From: Dyadobacter fermentans
GTDB taxonomy: Bacteria > Bacteroidota > Bacteroidia > Cytophagales > Spirosomataceae
Assembly (NCBI RefSeq): GCF_019924045.1
Contig: NZ_JAHXBN010000016.1
Span: 113,017-177,016, forward strand
Direction of reading: 5' to 3'
Length of the DNA: 64,000 nt
Below the pieces are notes generated by a model. The model was not told the DNA's origin and made no database searches. It was given only the letters and a program-made list of their open reading frames with translations. This document shows positions 7,666 through 17,090 of the stretch, one piece after another. The first letter of the stretch is position 1; every line of letters starts with the position of its first letter. Position numbers and translations under genes: made by a program.

Positions 7666-9201
7666 ATGTCTATGAAAACAAATTGGAAAGGTTTGGTGTT
7701 GGTTGGGTTGATTTCAAGTGCGTCAACCATAGCTGGCTACAAACTACTTGGTCCTGATAGTGATAGAGATGTAATTTTTAAAGAAGCGGCTTCCGAAAAT
7801 ATAGCACGTTTTACATCAGCAGGTGCTCCGGCAGGTGCTCCGGGCGATTTCGTTTATGCAGCGGAGGCTACGACGCCGACGGTTGTGCACATCAAATCGA
7901 CCGTTACCCGTCAGGCATACCGCGGCCAGCAGATTCCCGATATTTTCCGGGATTTCTTCGGCGATGATTTCGGAGGAGGTCAACGCGGCCCGCAGCAATC
8001 GGAAGCGACAGGTTCGGGCGTAATCATTTCAAATGATGGATACATTGTTACCAACAACCACGTGGTCGAAGGTGCACAGGAACTGGAAGTGACTTTGCAT
8101 AATAAAAGCAAATTCCGCGCGAAAGTGATCGGTACCGACCCTTCTACGGACATCGCGGTGATTAAAATTGAAGGAAAAGACCTGCCCGCGGTAACGCTGG
8201 GTAATTCGGATGCCGTGAAAGTAGGAGAGTGGGTAGTAGCGGTAGGTAACCCTTTTAATCTGGAATCTACTGTAACAGCTGGTATTGTAAGTGCAAAAGG
8301 CCGTGGATTGGGTATTATCGGCCAGTCGAGCCGTCGTAACAATATGACGCCCACTTCGGCCGCTGCGGGTGATTCACCACTCGAATCGTTCATCCAGACA
8401 GACGCCGTTGTGAACCCAGGTAACAGTGGTGGTGCATTGGTGAACCTGAAAGGCGAGCTGATCGGCATTAATACCGCCATCGCCAGCCCCACCGGTAGCT
8501 TCGCGGGTTACGCATTCGCCGTGCCTTCAAGCATTGTGAAAAAAGTATCGAGCGATCTGATCAAATTCGGTAATGTACAACGTGGTTACCTGGGTATTGC
8601 CCTCGACGACCTCGATAGCCGTAAGGCCGAAGAGTATGGCGTGAAAGTGAACGATGGCGTATACGTACGTGACTTCACCGAAAACAGCGCAGCGAAAGCA
8701 GGCGGTGTGAACAAAGGTGACGTAATCGTGAAGGTAGACGGTATGAATGTACACTCGATCCCGGAATTGCAGCAATCGATCGGTCTGCACAAGCCTGGTG
8801 ATAAAGTGAATGTGACCGTAAACCGTGATGGAAAAGAAAAAGACCTGACCATTACGCTGCGTAACCGCACAGGTGGTTCTGAAATCATCAAACGCGACGA
8901 ATCGGCTGCCGTTATGAGCTCTTTGGGTGCGCAATTCGGCAACCTGAGCGACCAGGAGAAACAAAGATTGTCGCGCTACAAAATTGATGGCGGTGTGAAA
9001 GTACTCTCTATCGACGGCGGCAAGTTTGCACGCTCGCAGGTGGAAGAAGGATTCATCATCACCAAAGTGAATGGAAAGGCTGTTAAAACTGTGAAAGAAT
9101 TCGAAGCGGCCATTGCCGGCAAGGAAGAATCGATGGTGCAGTTTGAAGGACTTTACCCCGACGCCCCTTATGACGTTTACTCCTTCGGATTCAGATTGTA
9201 A
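7666..9201 (+). CDS. HtrA/DegP-family serine protease with two PDZ domains
   Basis: 511 residues. HtrA proteases degrade or refold misfolded envelope proteins. An N-terminal hydrophobic segment (about 9-27) anchors or exports the protein. The trypsin-like domain has the full triad His132 (TNNHVVEG), Asp162 (STDIAVIK) and Ser254 (GNSGGAL). Two PDZ domains follow, about residues 295-390 (RGYLGIALDDL start) and 420-505. A second Met at residue 3 is an equally possible start. It stands alone between an upstream promoter and a shared convergent terminator. Confidence 0.95.
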   Translation: MSMKTNWKGLVLVGLISSASTIAGYKLLGPDSDRDVIFKEAASENIARFTSAGAPAGAPGDFVYAAEATTPTVVHIKSTVTRQAYRGQQIPDIFRDFFGDDFGGGQRGPQQSEATGSGVIISNDGYIVTNNHVVEGAQELEVTLHNKSKFRAKVIGTDPSTDIAVIKIEGKDLPAVTLGNSDAVKVGEWVVAVGNPFNLESTVTAGIVSAKGRGLGIIGQSSRRNNMTPTSAAAGDSPLESFIQTDAVVNPGNSGGALVNLKGELIGINTAIASPTGSFAGYAFAVPSSIVKKVSSDLIKFGNVQRGYLGIALDDLDSRKAEEYGVKVNDGVYVRDFTENSAAKAGGVNKGDVIVKVDGMNVHSIPELQQSIGLHKPGDKVNVTVNRDGKEKDLTITLRNRTGGSEIIKRDESAAVMSSLGAQFGNLSDQEKQRLSRYKIDGGVKVLSIDGGKFARSQVEEGFIITKVNGKAVKTVKEFEAAIAGKEESMVQFEGLYPDAPYDVYSFGFRL

Positions 9202-9224
9202 TTCAAGATTGAATGCATAAAAGA

Positions 9225-9264
9225 AAGGGCTGCGATGATCACCATCGCAGCCCTTCTTGTTTTT
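9225..9264. terminator. Terminator between HtrA and the convergent pseudouridine synthase gene
   Basis: A perfect 13-bp stem (9225-9237 with 9243-9255) with a 5-base loop, followed by CTTGTTTTT on the + strand. The position between two convergent genes suggests it could serve both. Confidence 0.85.
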
Positions 9265-9277
9265 AAATGCATCGTAA

Positions 9278-10879
9278 TTAAAGCAGGAATTTCAGCTTAA
9301 TCACCTCTTTCTCAGTCAGGAAGCGCCATTTGCCCCGTGGCAAGTCCTTTTTGTTCAAACCTGCGAAAACGGTACGGTCAAGTTTCTGCACTTCGTAGCC
9401 TAAATGCTCGAACATACGGCGAACAATGCGGTTGCGGCCGCTGTGAATTTCGAGGCCTACAACCTGCGCATCCGGTGTCACCAAGCCTACTTCGTCGGGA
9501 CGAATAAAACCGTCTTCCAGTTCTACACCGGCTTGCAGCTGCTCGAAATCCTCTGTTGCAATAGGCTTGTCGAGTTCTGCCTGGTAAATCTTCTTGATAC
9601 CACTTGACGGGTGCGTGAGCTTTTCAGCCAGTTCTCCATCATTGGTAAGCAGCAACAGACCGGTTGTATTGCGGTCGAGGCGGCCTACCGGGTATACGCG
9701 CTCGGAGCACGCGCCGGCGATCAGATCCAGCACGGTTTTGCGCTCTTCAGGATCGTCGGTAGTGGTAATGTAATCCTTCGGTTTGTTGATCAGGATATAC
9801 ACCATTTTCTCCGGGTTCAATGCCTTCTTGCCATATTTCACGACGTCGGTAGGACGTACTTTGTAACCCATTTCGGTAATGATCTTGCCGTTCACCGAAA
9901 TCTGGCCCGAAGAAATAAGATCATCGGCCTCGCGACGGGAGCAAATGCCCGCGTTAGCAATGTAGCGGTTCAGACGGATTTCGTCAGTCTCTTCCTTATC
10001 CTTATGCCTTGGCGATGGCTTCTTTTTAGCCTCGTAATTGTCAAGATTATAGCGCGGTGCGGTTTCGTACCGTCCTACTCGTCTCTCCAACCCGCTCCGG
10101 TCCTGCTCTTCGTTATCTTGAAACCGGGAACGGTAGGGTTTCTCGTCCCTATCTTCTTTTTTTTTAAAAGAACCTTCATTGCGGTCGAATGAGCGGGCCG
10201 GGCGCTCGCTGCGTTCGCCACGTGGCTTATCGAAGCCCGGCTTGAACTCACGGTCGCCGTTTTCCCTGTCGAAACGAGGCTTGAATTCGCGATTGTCATT
10301 ATCTCTGTCGAAACGCGGTTTAAACTCACGGTCGCCGTGGTCTCTGTCGAAACGTGGCCTAGACTCACGGTCGCCACTACCTCTTTCAGGACGTGACTTG
10401 AAATCGCGTGAATCCCTGTCCGGACGTGGTCTGAACTCGCGCTCGTCATTATCTCTGTCGAAACGGGGTTTGAACTCGCGGTTGCGATCTCCGAAGCCAC
10501 CTCTCTCAGGACGGTCGCCGAATGGCTTTCTGTCTCCTGGACGGTCACCGCCACGGTCGTTGGAGCGAAAATCTTTTTTACCAAAATCCTTCTTAAAGCC
10601 ACGCTCGGCGGAATCGCCTTCCCGGCGGAAGGGGCGGTCATTACCACCTTTATCCCATTTCTTGAAATCGGGCTTACCGAAACCTGAGCGTTCATCGCGT
10701 GGCCGTTCGTGATCGAAGCTCGGACGTGCTTTTTGCCCCTTGTTTTCGGCAGGGGCTGAAAAACGCAGACTGGATTTTTTGATGCTGGGTTTGCTGAACC
10801 GGCTTTCGGTTTCAGGCTTTGCGCGCTTGAAGAAGCCGCCTCCACCTTGGGAGCCTTTGGAATTGTTTCTGTTTCTCAT
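9278..10879 (-). CDS. RsuA/RluB-type rRNA pseudouridine synthase with long basic-acidic repeat extension
   Basis: 533 residues, about twice the size of RluB. The catalytic half is ordinary: an S4 RNA-binding domain (about residues 300-345, IRLNRYIANAGICSRREAD) and the synthase domain with VGRLDRNTTGLLLLTNDG, whose Asp is the catalytic residue, then GRNRIVRRMFEHLGYEVQKL. It isomerises a uridine in rRNA. The first ~290 residues are low-complexity, rich in Arg, Asp, Phe, Gly and Lys, with tandem REFKPRFDRD-type units. Such extensions are common on Bacteroidota RluB-like proteins and probably bind RNA or form condensates; that is inference. The stop is next to a shared convergent terminator. Confidence 0.93.
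   Translation of the reverse strand: MRNRNNSKGSQGGGGFFKRAKPETESRFSKPSIKKSSLRFSAPAENKGQKARPSFDHERPRDERSGFGKPDFKKWDKGGNDRPFRREGDSAERGFKKDFGKKDFRSNDRGGDRPGDRKPFGDRPERGGFGDRNREFKPRFDRDNDEREFRPRPDRDSRDFKSRPERGSGDRESRPRFDRDHGDREFKPRFDRDNDNREFKPRFDRENGDREFKPGFDKPRGERSERPARSFDRNEGSFKKKEDRDEKPYRSRFQDNEEQDRSGLERRVGRYETAPRYNLDNYEAKKKPSPRHKDKEETDEIRLNRYIANAGICSRREADDLISSGQISVNGKIITEMGYKVRPTDVVKYGKKALNPEKMVYILINKPKDYITTTDDPEERKTVLDLIAGACSERVYPVGRLDRNTTGLLLLTNDGELAEKLTHPSSGIKKIYQAELDKPIATEDFEQLQAGVELEDGFIRPDEVGLVTPDAQVVGLEIHSGRNRIVRRMFEHLGYEVQKLDRTVFAGLNKKDLPRGKWRFLTEKEVIKLKFLL
10204..10489 (-). repeat. In-frame tandem repeats encoding REFKPRFDRD-like units
   Basis: Within the N-terminal extension of the pseudouridine synthase, units of about 12-15 codons reading REFKPRFDRDN, DRESRPRFDRDH, NREFKPRFDREN and DREFKPGFDK recur head to tail. 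The DNA copies have diverged at third positions, so the repeat is kept at protein level. Boundaries are approximate. Confidence 0.8.
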
Positions 10880-11181
10880 CAGGAATGCAGTATCACTACT
10901 GGATTTATTTCCTCTTACAAATTTACCTTGTAACCGATTAGTGCTTTAATTCGCACAAAATGGTATGAATTGCCACTAAAACTGGTTAGCCAACGTATCT
11001 GATGGTCAGAGTACTAGTGTTGAAAAAAATTAGCTTGCAAAGATACGGGAATTTTTCCGGGTAAAAATATTTGAATGGGTTTATGTCAAAAATGATGTAG
11101 AAACGTTTATAAGTACTATCGGAGAAATGCGGCCGGAAATGGCCATTTTTACCTAACTAAACCTTCATTAACAAGTGAATT
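10880..11181. other. Divergent 302-base intergenic region
   Basis: No gene is visible between the divergent starts of the pseudouridine synthase and acetoacetyl-CoA synthetase genes. A minus-strand TAAATTTG (10925-10918) matches the -7 consensus for the pseudouridine synthase gene, but no TTTG lies 19 bases upstream of it. A short GGCC-containing inverted repeat lies near 11130-11145, about 40-50 bases before the + strand start. Confidence 0.5.
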
Positions 11182-13125
11182 ATGTCAGCTGAGGCGCAAC
11201 CGTTGTGGAAACCGGGAAGGAACCTGTTGGAACAGTCCAATCTGAAAAAATATATGGACTGGCTGTTTGTCAAAAAGGGCCTCTATTTCCGCTCTTATCA
11301 CGATCTGTGGGAGTGGTCGGTGACCGACCTGGAAGATTTCTGGGAAAGTCTTTGGAATTACTTTAATATCAAATCACACGATTTGTACCTCGAAGTGCTG
11401 CAAAAGCCCCTGAGCGGCATGATCGGCACACGCTGGTTTACCCGCGCCAAGCTCAACTACGCCGAACACGTTTTCAGAAACAAGACCAAAGAGCGCCCTG
11501 CGATTATTTTCCAGTCGGAAAAAGCGGAACTCGTGGAGATCTCCTGGGAAACGCTCGAAGCGAGAGTAGCTGCTGTTTCGACCTGGCTGAAACAGCGTGG
11601 CGTGAAGCCGGGCGACCGCGTGGCGGCGGTGTTACCTAACATTCCCGAGGCTGCAGTCGCGTTCCTCGCGGCCAATGCCGTCGGTGCGGTATGGTCGTCC
11701 TGCTCCCCCGATTTTGGAAAGCCTGCCATTACCGAACGTTTTGCGCAGATCGAGCCGAAGGTATTGTTTACGGTCGACGGCTATGTTTACAATGGCAAAA
11801 CCTATGACATTACCTCATTCGCCGGCGAGCTCTCCGCTGCTCTCCCGAGTGTAGCCGATACAGTGCTGATCAATAACATATTCTCCGAATCGCGCCCCGA
11901 ACGTTTTACGGCCTGGGACGATATTCTGCATTTCGAGAACTTCGGGATCGATTTCGAGCCTGTTCCATTCGATCATCCGATCTGGATCCTGTATTCCTCG
12001 GGAACGACGGCTAAACCGAAAGCCATTACCCACAGCGTCGGCGGCTGTCTGATCGAACATTTGAAAGCGCTCATGCTGCATCAGAATGTGAAACCGGGCG
12101 ACCGGTACTTCTGGTACTCTACCACCGGCTGGATGATGTGGAATTACGCATTGAGCTCGTTGCTTTGCGGCGGTACATTGGTCATGTATGACGGCGCACC
12201 TGCTTATCCGTCATCGCAAGTACTCTGGACTTTGGCCGAAAAAGCTAAGATCACGCATTTCGGTAGCGGAGCAGCATTTTTTATTGCATCGATGAAAAGT
12301 GGGGTCAGCATTACCTCCGAGCGTTTGAGTCATCTGGAAACGATCGGGTCAACTGGCTCCCCGTTGCCGCCGGAGGCGTTTGAGTGGATATATAAGCATG
12401 TCAAAAAAGATGTATGGCTGATCTCCCTGAGTGGGGGTACGGATGTGTGCAGCGCGTTCGTGGGCGGATGCCCGCTTCTGCCCGTATACGCCGGCGAGAT
12501 CCAATGCCGGATGCTCGGGGCCAGGATTGAGGCGTTCGGTGAGGATGGAAAATCGGTGTTGAACGAACTGGGCGAAATGGTAATCACCCAGCCGATGCCT
12601 TCGATGCCTATTTATTTCTGGAACGACGAGCACGACGAAAAATACTTTTCCAGCTATTTCGAAATGTACCCGCTGGTGTGGCGGCATGGCGACTGGATTA
12701 AAATCACGGACCGGAAGTCGGTGATCATTTACGGCCGTTCCGACGCTACCTTGAACCGCGGCGGCGTCCGTATCGGCACCGCCGAGATTTACCGGGCCGT
12801 AGAAAGCATTCCGGAGGTGAAGGATAGCCTGGCTGTTTACCTCGAAAAATCGAACGGAGAGGGGACAATATCGCTATTTGTCGTCCTCGCCATGGGTAAG
12901 GAGCTGACCGAAGATTTGAAGAAGCAGATCAAAGACACTTTACGCACGCAATACAGCCCGCGCCACGTACCCGATACGATCGAGCAGGTGGGCGACATTC
13001 CTTATACGATCAACGGCAAAAAGATGGAAGCGCCGATGAAGCGGATACTCATGGGGCAGGACCCTGCCAAATGCATTAATATCGATACCATGCGTAATCC
13101 CGAATCATTGAAGGCATTCATCTAG
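11182..13125 (+). CDS. Acetoacetyl-CoA synthetase (acetoacetate-CoA ligase)
   Basis: 647 residues, the normal length for this ANL-family ligase, which activates acetoacetate to acetoacetyl-CoA with ATP. The P-loop-like A3 motif is YSSGTTAKPKAI, the A8 hinge region is GRSDATLNRGGVRIG, and the A10 lysine is in TINGKKMEAPMKR. The N-terminal region with WSVTDLEDFWESLWNYF matches the acetoacetyl-CoA synthetase cap. It is distinguished from acetyl-CoA synthetase by the SGGTDVC segment around residue 420. It is probably used for ketone-body, PHB or leucine-derived carbon. It is monocistronic, with 126 bases to the next gene. Confidence 0.93.
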   Translation: MSAEAQPLWKPGRNLLEQSNLKKYMDWLFVKKGLYFRSYHDLWEWSVTDLEDFWESLWNYFNIKSHDLYLEVLQKPLSGMIGTRWFTRAKLNYAEHVFRNKTKERPAIIFQSEKAELVEISWETLEARVAAVSTWLKQRGVKPGDRVAAVLPNIPEAAVAFLAANAVGAVWSSCSPDFGKPAITERFAQIEPKVLFTVDGYVYNGKTYDITSFAGELSAALPSVADTVLINNIFSESRPERFTAWDDILHFENFGIDFEPVPFDHPIWILYSSGTTAKPKAITHSVGGCLIEHLKALMLHQNVKPGDRYFWYSTTGWMMWNYALSSLLCGGTLVMYDGAPAYPSSQVLWTLAEKAKITHFGSGAAFFIASMKSGVSITSERLSHLETIGSTGSPLPPEAFEWIYKHVKKDVWLISLSGGTDVCSAFVGGCPLLPVYAGEIQCRMLGARIEAFGEDGKSVLNELGEMVITQPMPSMPIYFWNDEHDEKYFSSYFEMYPLVWRHGDWIKITDRKSVIIYGRSDATLNRGGVRIGTAEIYRAVESIPEVKDSLAVYLEKSNGEGTISLFVVLAMGKELTEDLKKQIKDTLRTQYSPRHVPDTIEQVGDIPYTINGKKMEAPMKRILMGQDPAKCINIDTMRNPESLKAFI

Positions 13126-13251
13126 AAATCCGGGCTGTTGGTCTGTTAACGCCTTGCATTCATTTGCATTAGGCAACCAAAATCGTTTAATTCACGTTGG
13201 GGAAATAGCCAATTCCCACGACGCCAGCCGATATTCCTAATTTTTACAGGT

Positions 13252-14955
13252 ATGAATTCACATAGCCCCCAACCCCCCATTCAGAACTCGAAATCCGTGG
13301 TTCGTTTGCCTATCATTATCGCGATTACGCTGGCGGCGGGTGTGCTGCTGGGAAGTACGTTTTTCAGCGGTGGGAAGAAACTGTCTGACGTGGCGAAAGG
13401 TTACGGCAAGTTCAGGGAGGTGTTGATGCTGGTAGAAAATAATTATGTCGATTCGGTGAATACCGAGGAACTGGTGGATTTCTCCATCTCCAAAATGCTC
13501 GAAAAGCTTGATCCGCACACGGCTTATTTCAATGCTGAGGAGGCCACCGCGGCACGGTCGCAGCTGGAATCGGGTTTTGACGGTATTGGTGTCGAGTTCA
13601 ATATTTACAATGACACGGTGTATGTGGTAACCCCGCTCAGCGGCGGCCCGTCAGAGGCGGCCGGTATTCAGAGCGGCGACCGCATTATTTCGGTGAATAA
13701 AGAAAACCTGTCGGGTCCTGGCGTTACCAATGCGCAGGTGTACAAACTCTTGCGTGGAAAACGCGGTACCAAGGTAGATCTGGCAATCGAGAGGGTGGGT
13801 TTGAAAGACAAAATGAATTTTGCTGTCGTGCGCGACCGCATTCCTACCTATTCGGTGGATGCTTCCTACATGGTGGATCAGGAAATCGGTTATATCAAAG
13901 TGAGCCGTTTCTCGGAAACCACTTTCGACGAGTTCAAATCCGCATTGAAAACATTGAAGGCTGAGGGCCTGAAAAACCTCATTCTCGACCTTCGCGGTAA
14001 CCCGGGCGGCTATATGGAACGCGCTACGAGCATGGCCGACGAATTTATCGCAGGAGATAAGCTGCTGGTTTATACCGAAGGCAAAGACAGCCGCTTCGAC
14101 CGCAAGACCCGCTCGCATGTGGACGGCCTTTTCGAGCAAGGCCCCTTGATCGTACTCGTGGACGAAGGCAGCGCATCGGCTTCCGAAATCCTCGCAGGTG
14201 CATTGCAGGACCATGACCGTGCTTTGGTGGTGGGCAGAAGATCTTATGGAAAAGGATTGGTTCAGATGCCGATCAAACTGTCGGACGGCTCCGAACTGCG
14301 CCTCACTATTTCACGCTATTACACGCCGAGTGGCCGCAGCATTCAGAAACCCTATGAAATGGGTAAAGGCGAAGATTATAGTCAGGATCTGGCGCACCGG
14401 TATGAAAGCGGCGAATTATTCAACGTCGATAGCATCAAGTTTGATAAAAGCAAGGTGTATAAAACCGATGGCGGCCGTATTGTGTATGGCGGCGGCGGCA
14501 TTACCCCGGATATTTTTGTGGCAAAAGATACTTTGATGAACAGCAAATACCTGTTTGAGCTGTATTCCAAAAACATTATCCGTGAATATGCGCTGCGCTA
14601 CGCCAATGAAAACCAGAAGAAGCTTGAAAAACAGCCATTCAAGGAGTACCTGAAATCATTCCAGGTGTCGGATGCAATGCTGGCCGAGTTGGTAAAAGAC
14701 GCTTCCAGGGCTGGTATTAAGCCAAATGAAAAAGAACTGAACCTGTCCAAACCGCTCATTACCTCGCAAACCAAGGCTATCATCGGTCGCTATGTGTGGG
14801 GAAGAAAGCAAAAAAATGGTTTGAACAACGAAGTATTCCAGGTTCTCAACCCGAGCGATAATGTCTATCAACATGCTGTACAGCTTTTCTCACAAGCGGC
14901 ACAGCTGGAAAAAGGCGAGTTCAGCAGTTTGAATATTCCCAAAAGCAAAAAGTAA
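13252..14955 (+). CDS. C-terminal processing (S41) peptidase
   Basis: 567 residues. An N-terminal membrane anchor (about 18-40) is followed by a PDZ domain (about 95-185, DGIGVEFNIYNDTVYV) and the S41 protease domain with NPGGYMERA, GSASASEILAGALQDHDRA and RRSYGKGLVQ; the Ser of GSASASE and the Lys of YGKG form the catalytic dyad. These proteases trim C-termini of periplasmic proteins. The last ~200 residues are an extension usual in Bacteroidota homologues. The SDR gene follows after 24 bases, so they are probably cotranscribed. A partial -7 box TAATTTTT lies at 13238-13245. Confidence 0.93.
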   Translation: MNSHSPQPPIQNSKSVVRLPIIIAITLAAGVLLGSTFFSGGKKLSDVAKGYGKFREVLMLVENNYVDSVNTEELVDFSISKMLEKLDPHTAYFNAEEATAARSQLESGFDGIGVEFNIYNDTVYVVTPLSGGPSEAAGIQSGDRIISVNKENLSGPGVTNAQVYKLLRGKRGTKVDLAIERVGLKDKMNFAVVRDRIPTYSVDASYMVDQEIGYIKVSRFSETTFDEFKSALKTLKAEGLKNLILDLRGNPGGYMERATSMADEFIAGDKLLVYTEGKDSRFDRKTRSHVDGLFEQGPLIVLVDEGSASASEILAGALQDHDRALVVGRRSYGKGLVQMPIKLSDGSELRLTISRYYTPSGRSIQKPYEMGKGEDYSQDLAHRYESGELFNVDSIKFDKSKVYKTDGGRIVYGGGGITPDIFVAKDTLMNSKYLFELYSKNIIREYALRYANENQKKLEKQPFKEYLKSFQVSDAMLAELVKDASRAGIKPNEKELNLSKPLITSQTKAIIGRYVWGRKQKNGLNNEVFQVLNPSDNVYQHAVQLFSQAAQLEKGEFSSLNIPKSKK

Positions 14956-14979
14956 AATTCACTCCACACCATCCACTCA

Positions 14980-15732
14980 ATGTCCCGTATTGCATTTATT
15001 ACCGGAGCAACATCCGGTATCGGTAAGGCCACGGCGGAAGCATTCGCCGGGGTCGGAATAGACCTTATTTTGTGCGGTCGCCGCCAGGAACGCCTCGACG
15101 AGGTAGCCGCTGAATTGTCTCCGAAAGTAAAAGTAACCACGCTCGTATTCGACGTCCGCGACAAAGGTGCGGTGTTCGCAGCGGTCGGTTCGTTGCCCGA
15201 CAGTTGGAAAAACATAGATATTCTCGTCAATAATGCCGGTAATGCACACGGCCTCGGTACGCTCGACGAAGGCGACACCGACGACTGGGACGCGATGATC
15301 GACGGGAATGTGAAAGGTCTTCTCTACGTTTCGAAAGCCGTTATCCCGCTGCTCCTCGAACGCGGTAAAGGCCATATCGTCAATATCAGCTCCATCGCCG
15401 GCAAACAGACTTATGCGAATGGTGCCGTTTACTGTGCTTCCAAAGCCGCAGTGGAAGTGATTAGTGAAGGAATGCGCCTCGAACTAACACAGCATGGCAT
15501 CAAAACAACCAATGTGGCGCCGGGCGCTGTGGAAACGGAATTCTCGCTTGTGCGCTTCAAAGGCGACGAAGCCCGGGCCGAAAAGGTGTACCAGGGTTTC
15601 GATCCATTGCAGGCCGGTGACATCGCTGATGCAATACTCTACGCCGTTAATGCACCTGACCGTGTTACGATTGCGGACATTACCATTCTCGCCGGAGCCC
15701 AGTCTGCGGCTACGGTGATTCATCGCAAATAG
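14980..15732 (+). CDS. SDR-family NAD(P)-dependent oxidoreductase, YdfG-like
   Basis: 250 residues, classical short-chain dehydrogenase. The nucleotide motif TGATSGIG is at residues 8-15, NNAG at about 87, the catalytic Ser in ISSIAG and Tyr/Lys in YCASKAA at about 150. The Arg in CGRRQERL after beta-2 suggests NADP preference. The tail NVAPGAVETEFSLVRFKGD resembles E. coli YdfG (3-hydroxy acid dehydrogenase, serine or malonic semialdehyde metabolism), but SDR substrates are hard to predict. It follows the S41 peptidase gene by 24 bases. Confidence 0.88.
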   Translation: MSRIAFITGATSGIGKATAEAFAGVGIDLILCGRRQERLDEVAAELSPKVKVTTLVFDVRDKGAVFAAVGSLPDSWKNIDILVNNAGNAHGLGTLDEGDTDDWDAMIDGNVKGLLYVSKAVIPLLLERGKGHIVNISSIAGKQTYANGAVYCASKAAVEVISEGMRLELTQHGIKTTNVAPGAVETEFSLVRFKGDEARAEKVYQGFDPLQAGDIADAILYAVNAPDRVTIADITILAGAQSAATVIHRK

Positions 15733-15773
15733 AATTTTATTTGGTTTCCGGCCATAATGCGGCCCGGAATCGA

Positions 15774-15825
15774 TACCTTTGTCATTCTTTTTTAGGCCCC
15801 GACTTGCATAAACAGGAAGTCGGGG
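15774..15825 (+). promoter_or_regulatory. -7 box and leader hairpin before the MFS gene
   Basis: TACCTTTG at 15774-15781 matches the -7 consensus, though no TTTG is found at the right distance. A perfect 9-bp stem CCCCGACTT/AAGTCGGGG (15797-15805, 15817-15825) ends 15 bases before the ATG, so it would sit in the 5' leader and could hinder initiation. There is no long T run, so it is not a standard terminator. Confidence 0.45.
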
Positions 15826-15840
15826 GCATTTTGAATACCT

Positions 15841-17085
15841 ATGAAAAGTTTCGACCAGAGTTCTTCTTCCGTGGATGCGGCCGCCGCCGAATCTGCGACC
15901 GCCTCAGTTTCCGCCTCCCAGACTGTTTTTCCAATCCTTCTGGCGCTGAGCTTCTCCCACTTGCTGAACGACACGATGCAGTCCCTCATTCCGTCGATTT
16001 ATCCGATGGTGAAGGATTCGTTTCATCTGAGCTTTTCGCAGATCGGGCTCATTACATTTACATTTCAGGTGAGTGCGTCTGTATTCCAGCCGCTGGTGGG
16101 GTCATTTACGGATAAGAGGCCGCAACCTTACGCGTTGGCAGTCGGAATGTGCTTTACATTGCTGGGGCTCGTTTCGCTATCCATGGCGAACAGTTTTTAC
16201 ATTGTATTACTTTCCGTCGGCCTGATCGGCATCGGTTCGGCAGTATTTCACCCTGAGGCCTCGCGCGTGGCGCGCATGGCGTCCGGGGGAAAGCACGGGA
16301 TGGCGCAATCACTTTTCCAGGTGGGTGGTAATGCGGGAAGTTCGCTCGGACCATTGCTGGCGGCGTTGATATTGCTGCCATATGGCCGTTTCCAGGTGAT
16401 CTGGTTTTCACTCGTGGCATTGCTGGCAATCGTTATCCTTTCGTGGGTAGGAGGCTGGTACAAGCAAAACCTGGCGACAGTTGTGAAGAAATCCACCAGT
16501 GCCATGAAGCAGGAATCGACTTTATCCAAATCCAAAGTGGTTGTTTCGATAAGCATTTTGCTCCTGCTGATCTTCTCGAAATACATTTATATGGCCAGCA
16601 TTTCGAGCTATTTCACCTTCTACCTGATTGATAAATTCGGCGTTTCCATTCAAAGCTCGCAGATTTACCTGTTTGCATTCCTGTTTGCAGTGGCGGCCGG
16701 TACATTTATCGGCGGGCCGGTAGGCGACCGGATCGGGCGTAAGTATGTGATCTGGATTTCGATTCTCGGCGCGGCGCCATTTGCATTGCTGCTGCCTTAC
16801 GTCGACCTGTTCTGGACGGGTGTGCTGAGCTGCATTATCGGTCTGATCTTATCGTCGGCATTCTCGGCTATCCTCGTGTACGCGCAGGAGTTGATTCCGG
16901 GAAAAGTAGGTATGATCGCCGGCTTGTTCTTCGGTTTTGCATTCGGCATTGCCGGTATAGGCTCGGCTATTCTCGGCACATTGGCCGATAAAACGAGTAT
17001 CGAATATGTGTTCTGGATCTGCTCGTTCCTGCCGTTGATCGGATTACTGACCGGGTTCTTGCCGAATTTGGAGAAGAAATCCTGA
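15841..17085 (+). CDS. MFS transporter, fosmidomycin-resistance (Fsr) type
   Basis: 414 residues with about 12 hydrophobic segments. The first helix carries LLNDTMQSLIPSIYPMVKDSF and loop 2-3 has VGSFTDKRPQPY, the pattern of the Fsr subfamily that exports fosmidomycin and probably other small compounds. The second half repeats the loop as GPVGDRIGRKYVIW. The N-terminus is Ser/Ala-rich and cytoplasmic. It has its own candidate promoter and leader hairpin and ends 5 bases before the convergent PIN-toxin gene. Confidence 0.88.
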   Translation: MKSFDQSSSSVDAAAAESATASVSASQTVFPILLALSFSHLLNDTMQSLIPSIYPMVKDSFHLSFSQIGLITFTFQVSASVFQPLVGSFTDKRPQPYALAVGMCFTLLGLVSLSMANSFYIVLLSVGLIGIGSAVFHPEASRVARMASGGKHGMAQSLFQVGGNAGSSLGPLLAALILLPYGRFQVIWFSLVALLAIVILSWVGGWYKQNLATVVKKSTSAMKQESTLSKSKVVVSISILLLLIFSKYIYMASISSYFTFYLIDKFGVSIQSSQIYLFAFLFAVAAGTFIGGPVGDRIGRKYVIWISILGAAPFALLLPYVDLFWTGVLSCIIGLILSSAFSAILVYAQELIPGKVGMIAGLFFGFAFGIAGIGSAILGTLADKTSIEYVFWICSFLPLIGLLTGFLPNLEKKS

Positions 17086-17090
17086 GGCTT

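Noticed and set aside
10204..10489. Repeated units checked as a possible CRISPR array
   Set aside because: Units are contiguous, in frame and diverged at third positions; there are no spacers.
10179..10712. 177-codon + strand frame rich in Ser/Leu/Arg repeats
   Set aside because: It is the mirror of the repeat region in the pseudouridine synthase; the periodicity comes from the coding strand repeats.
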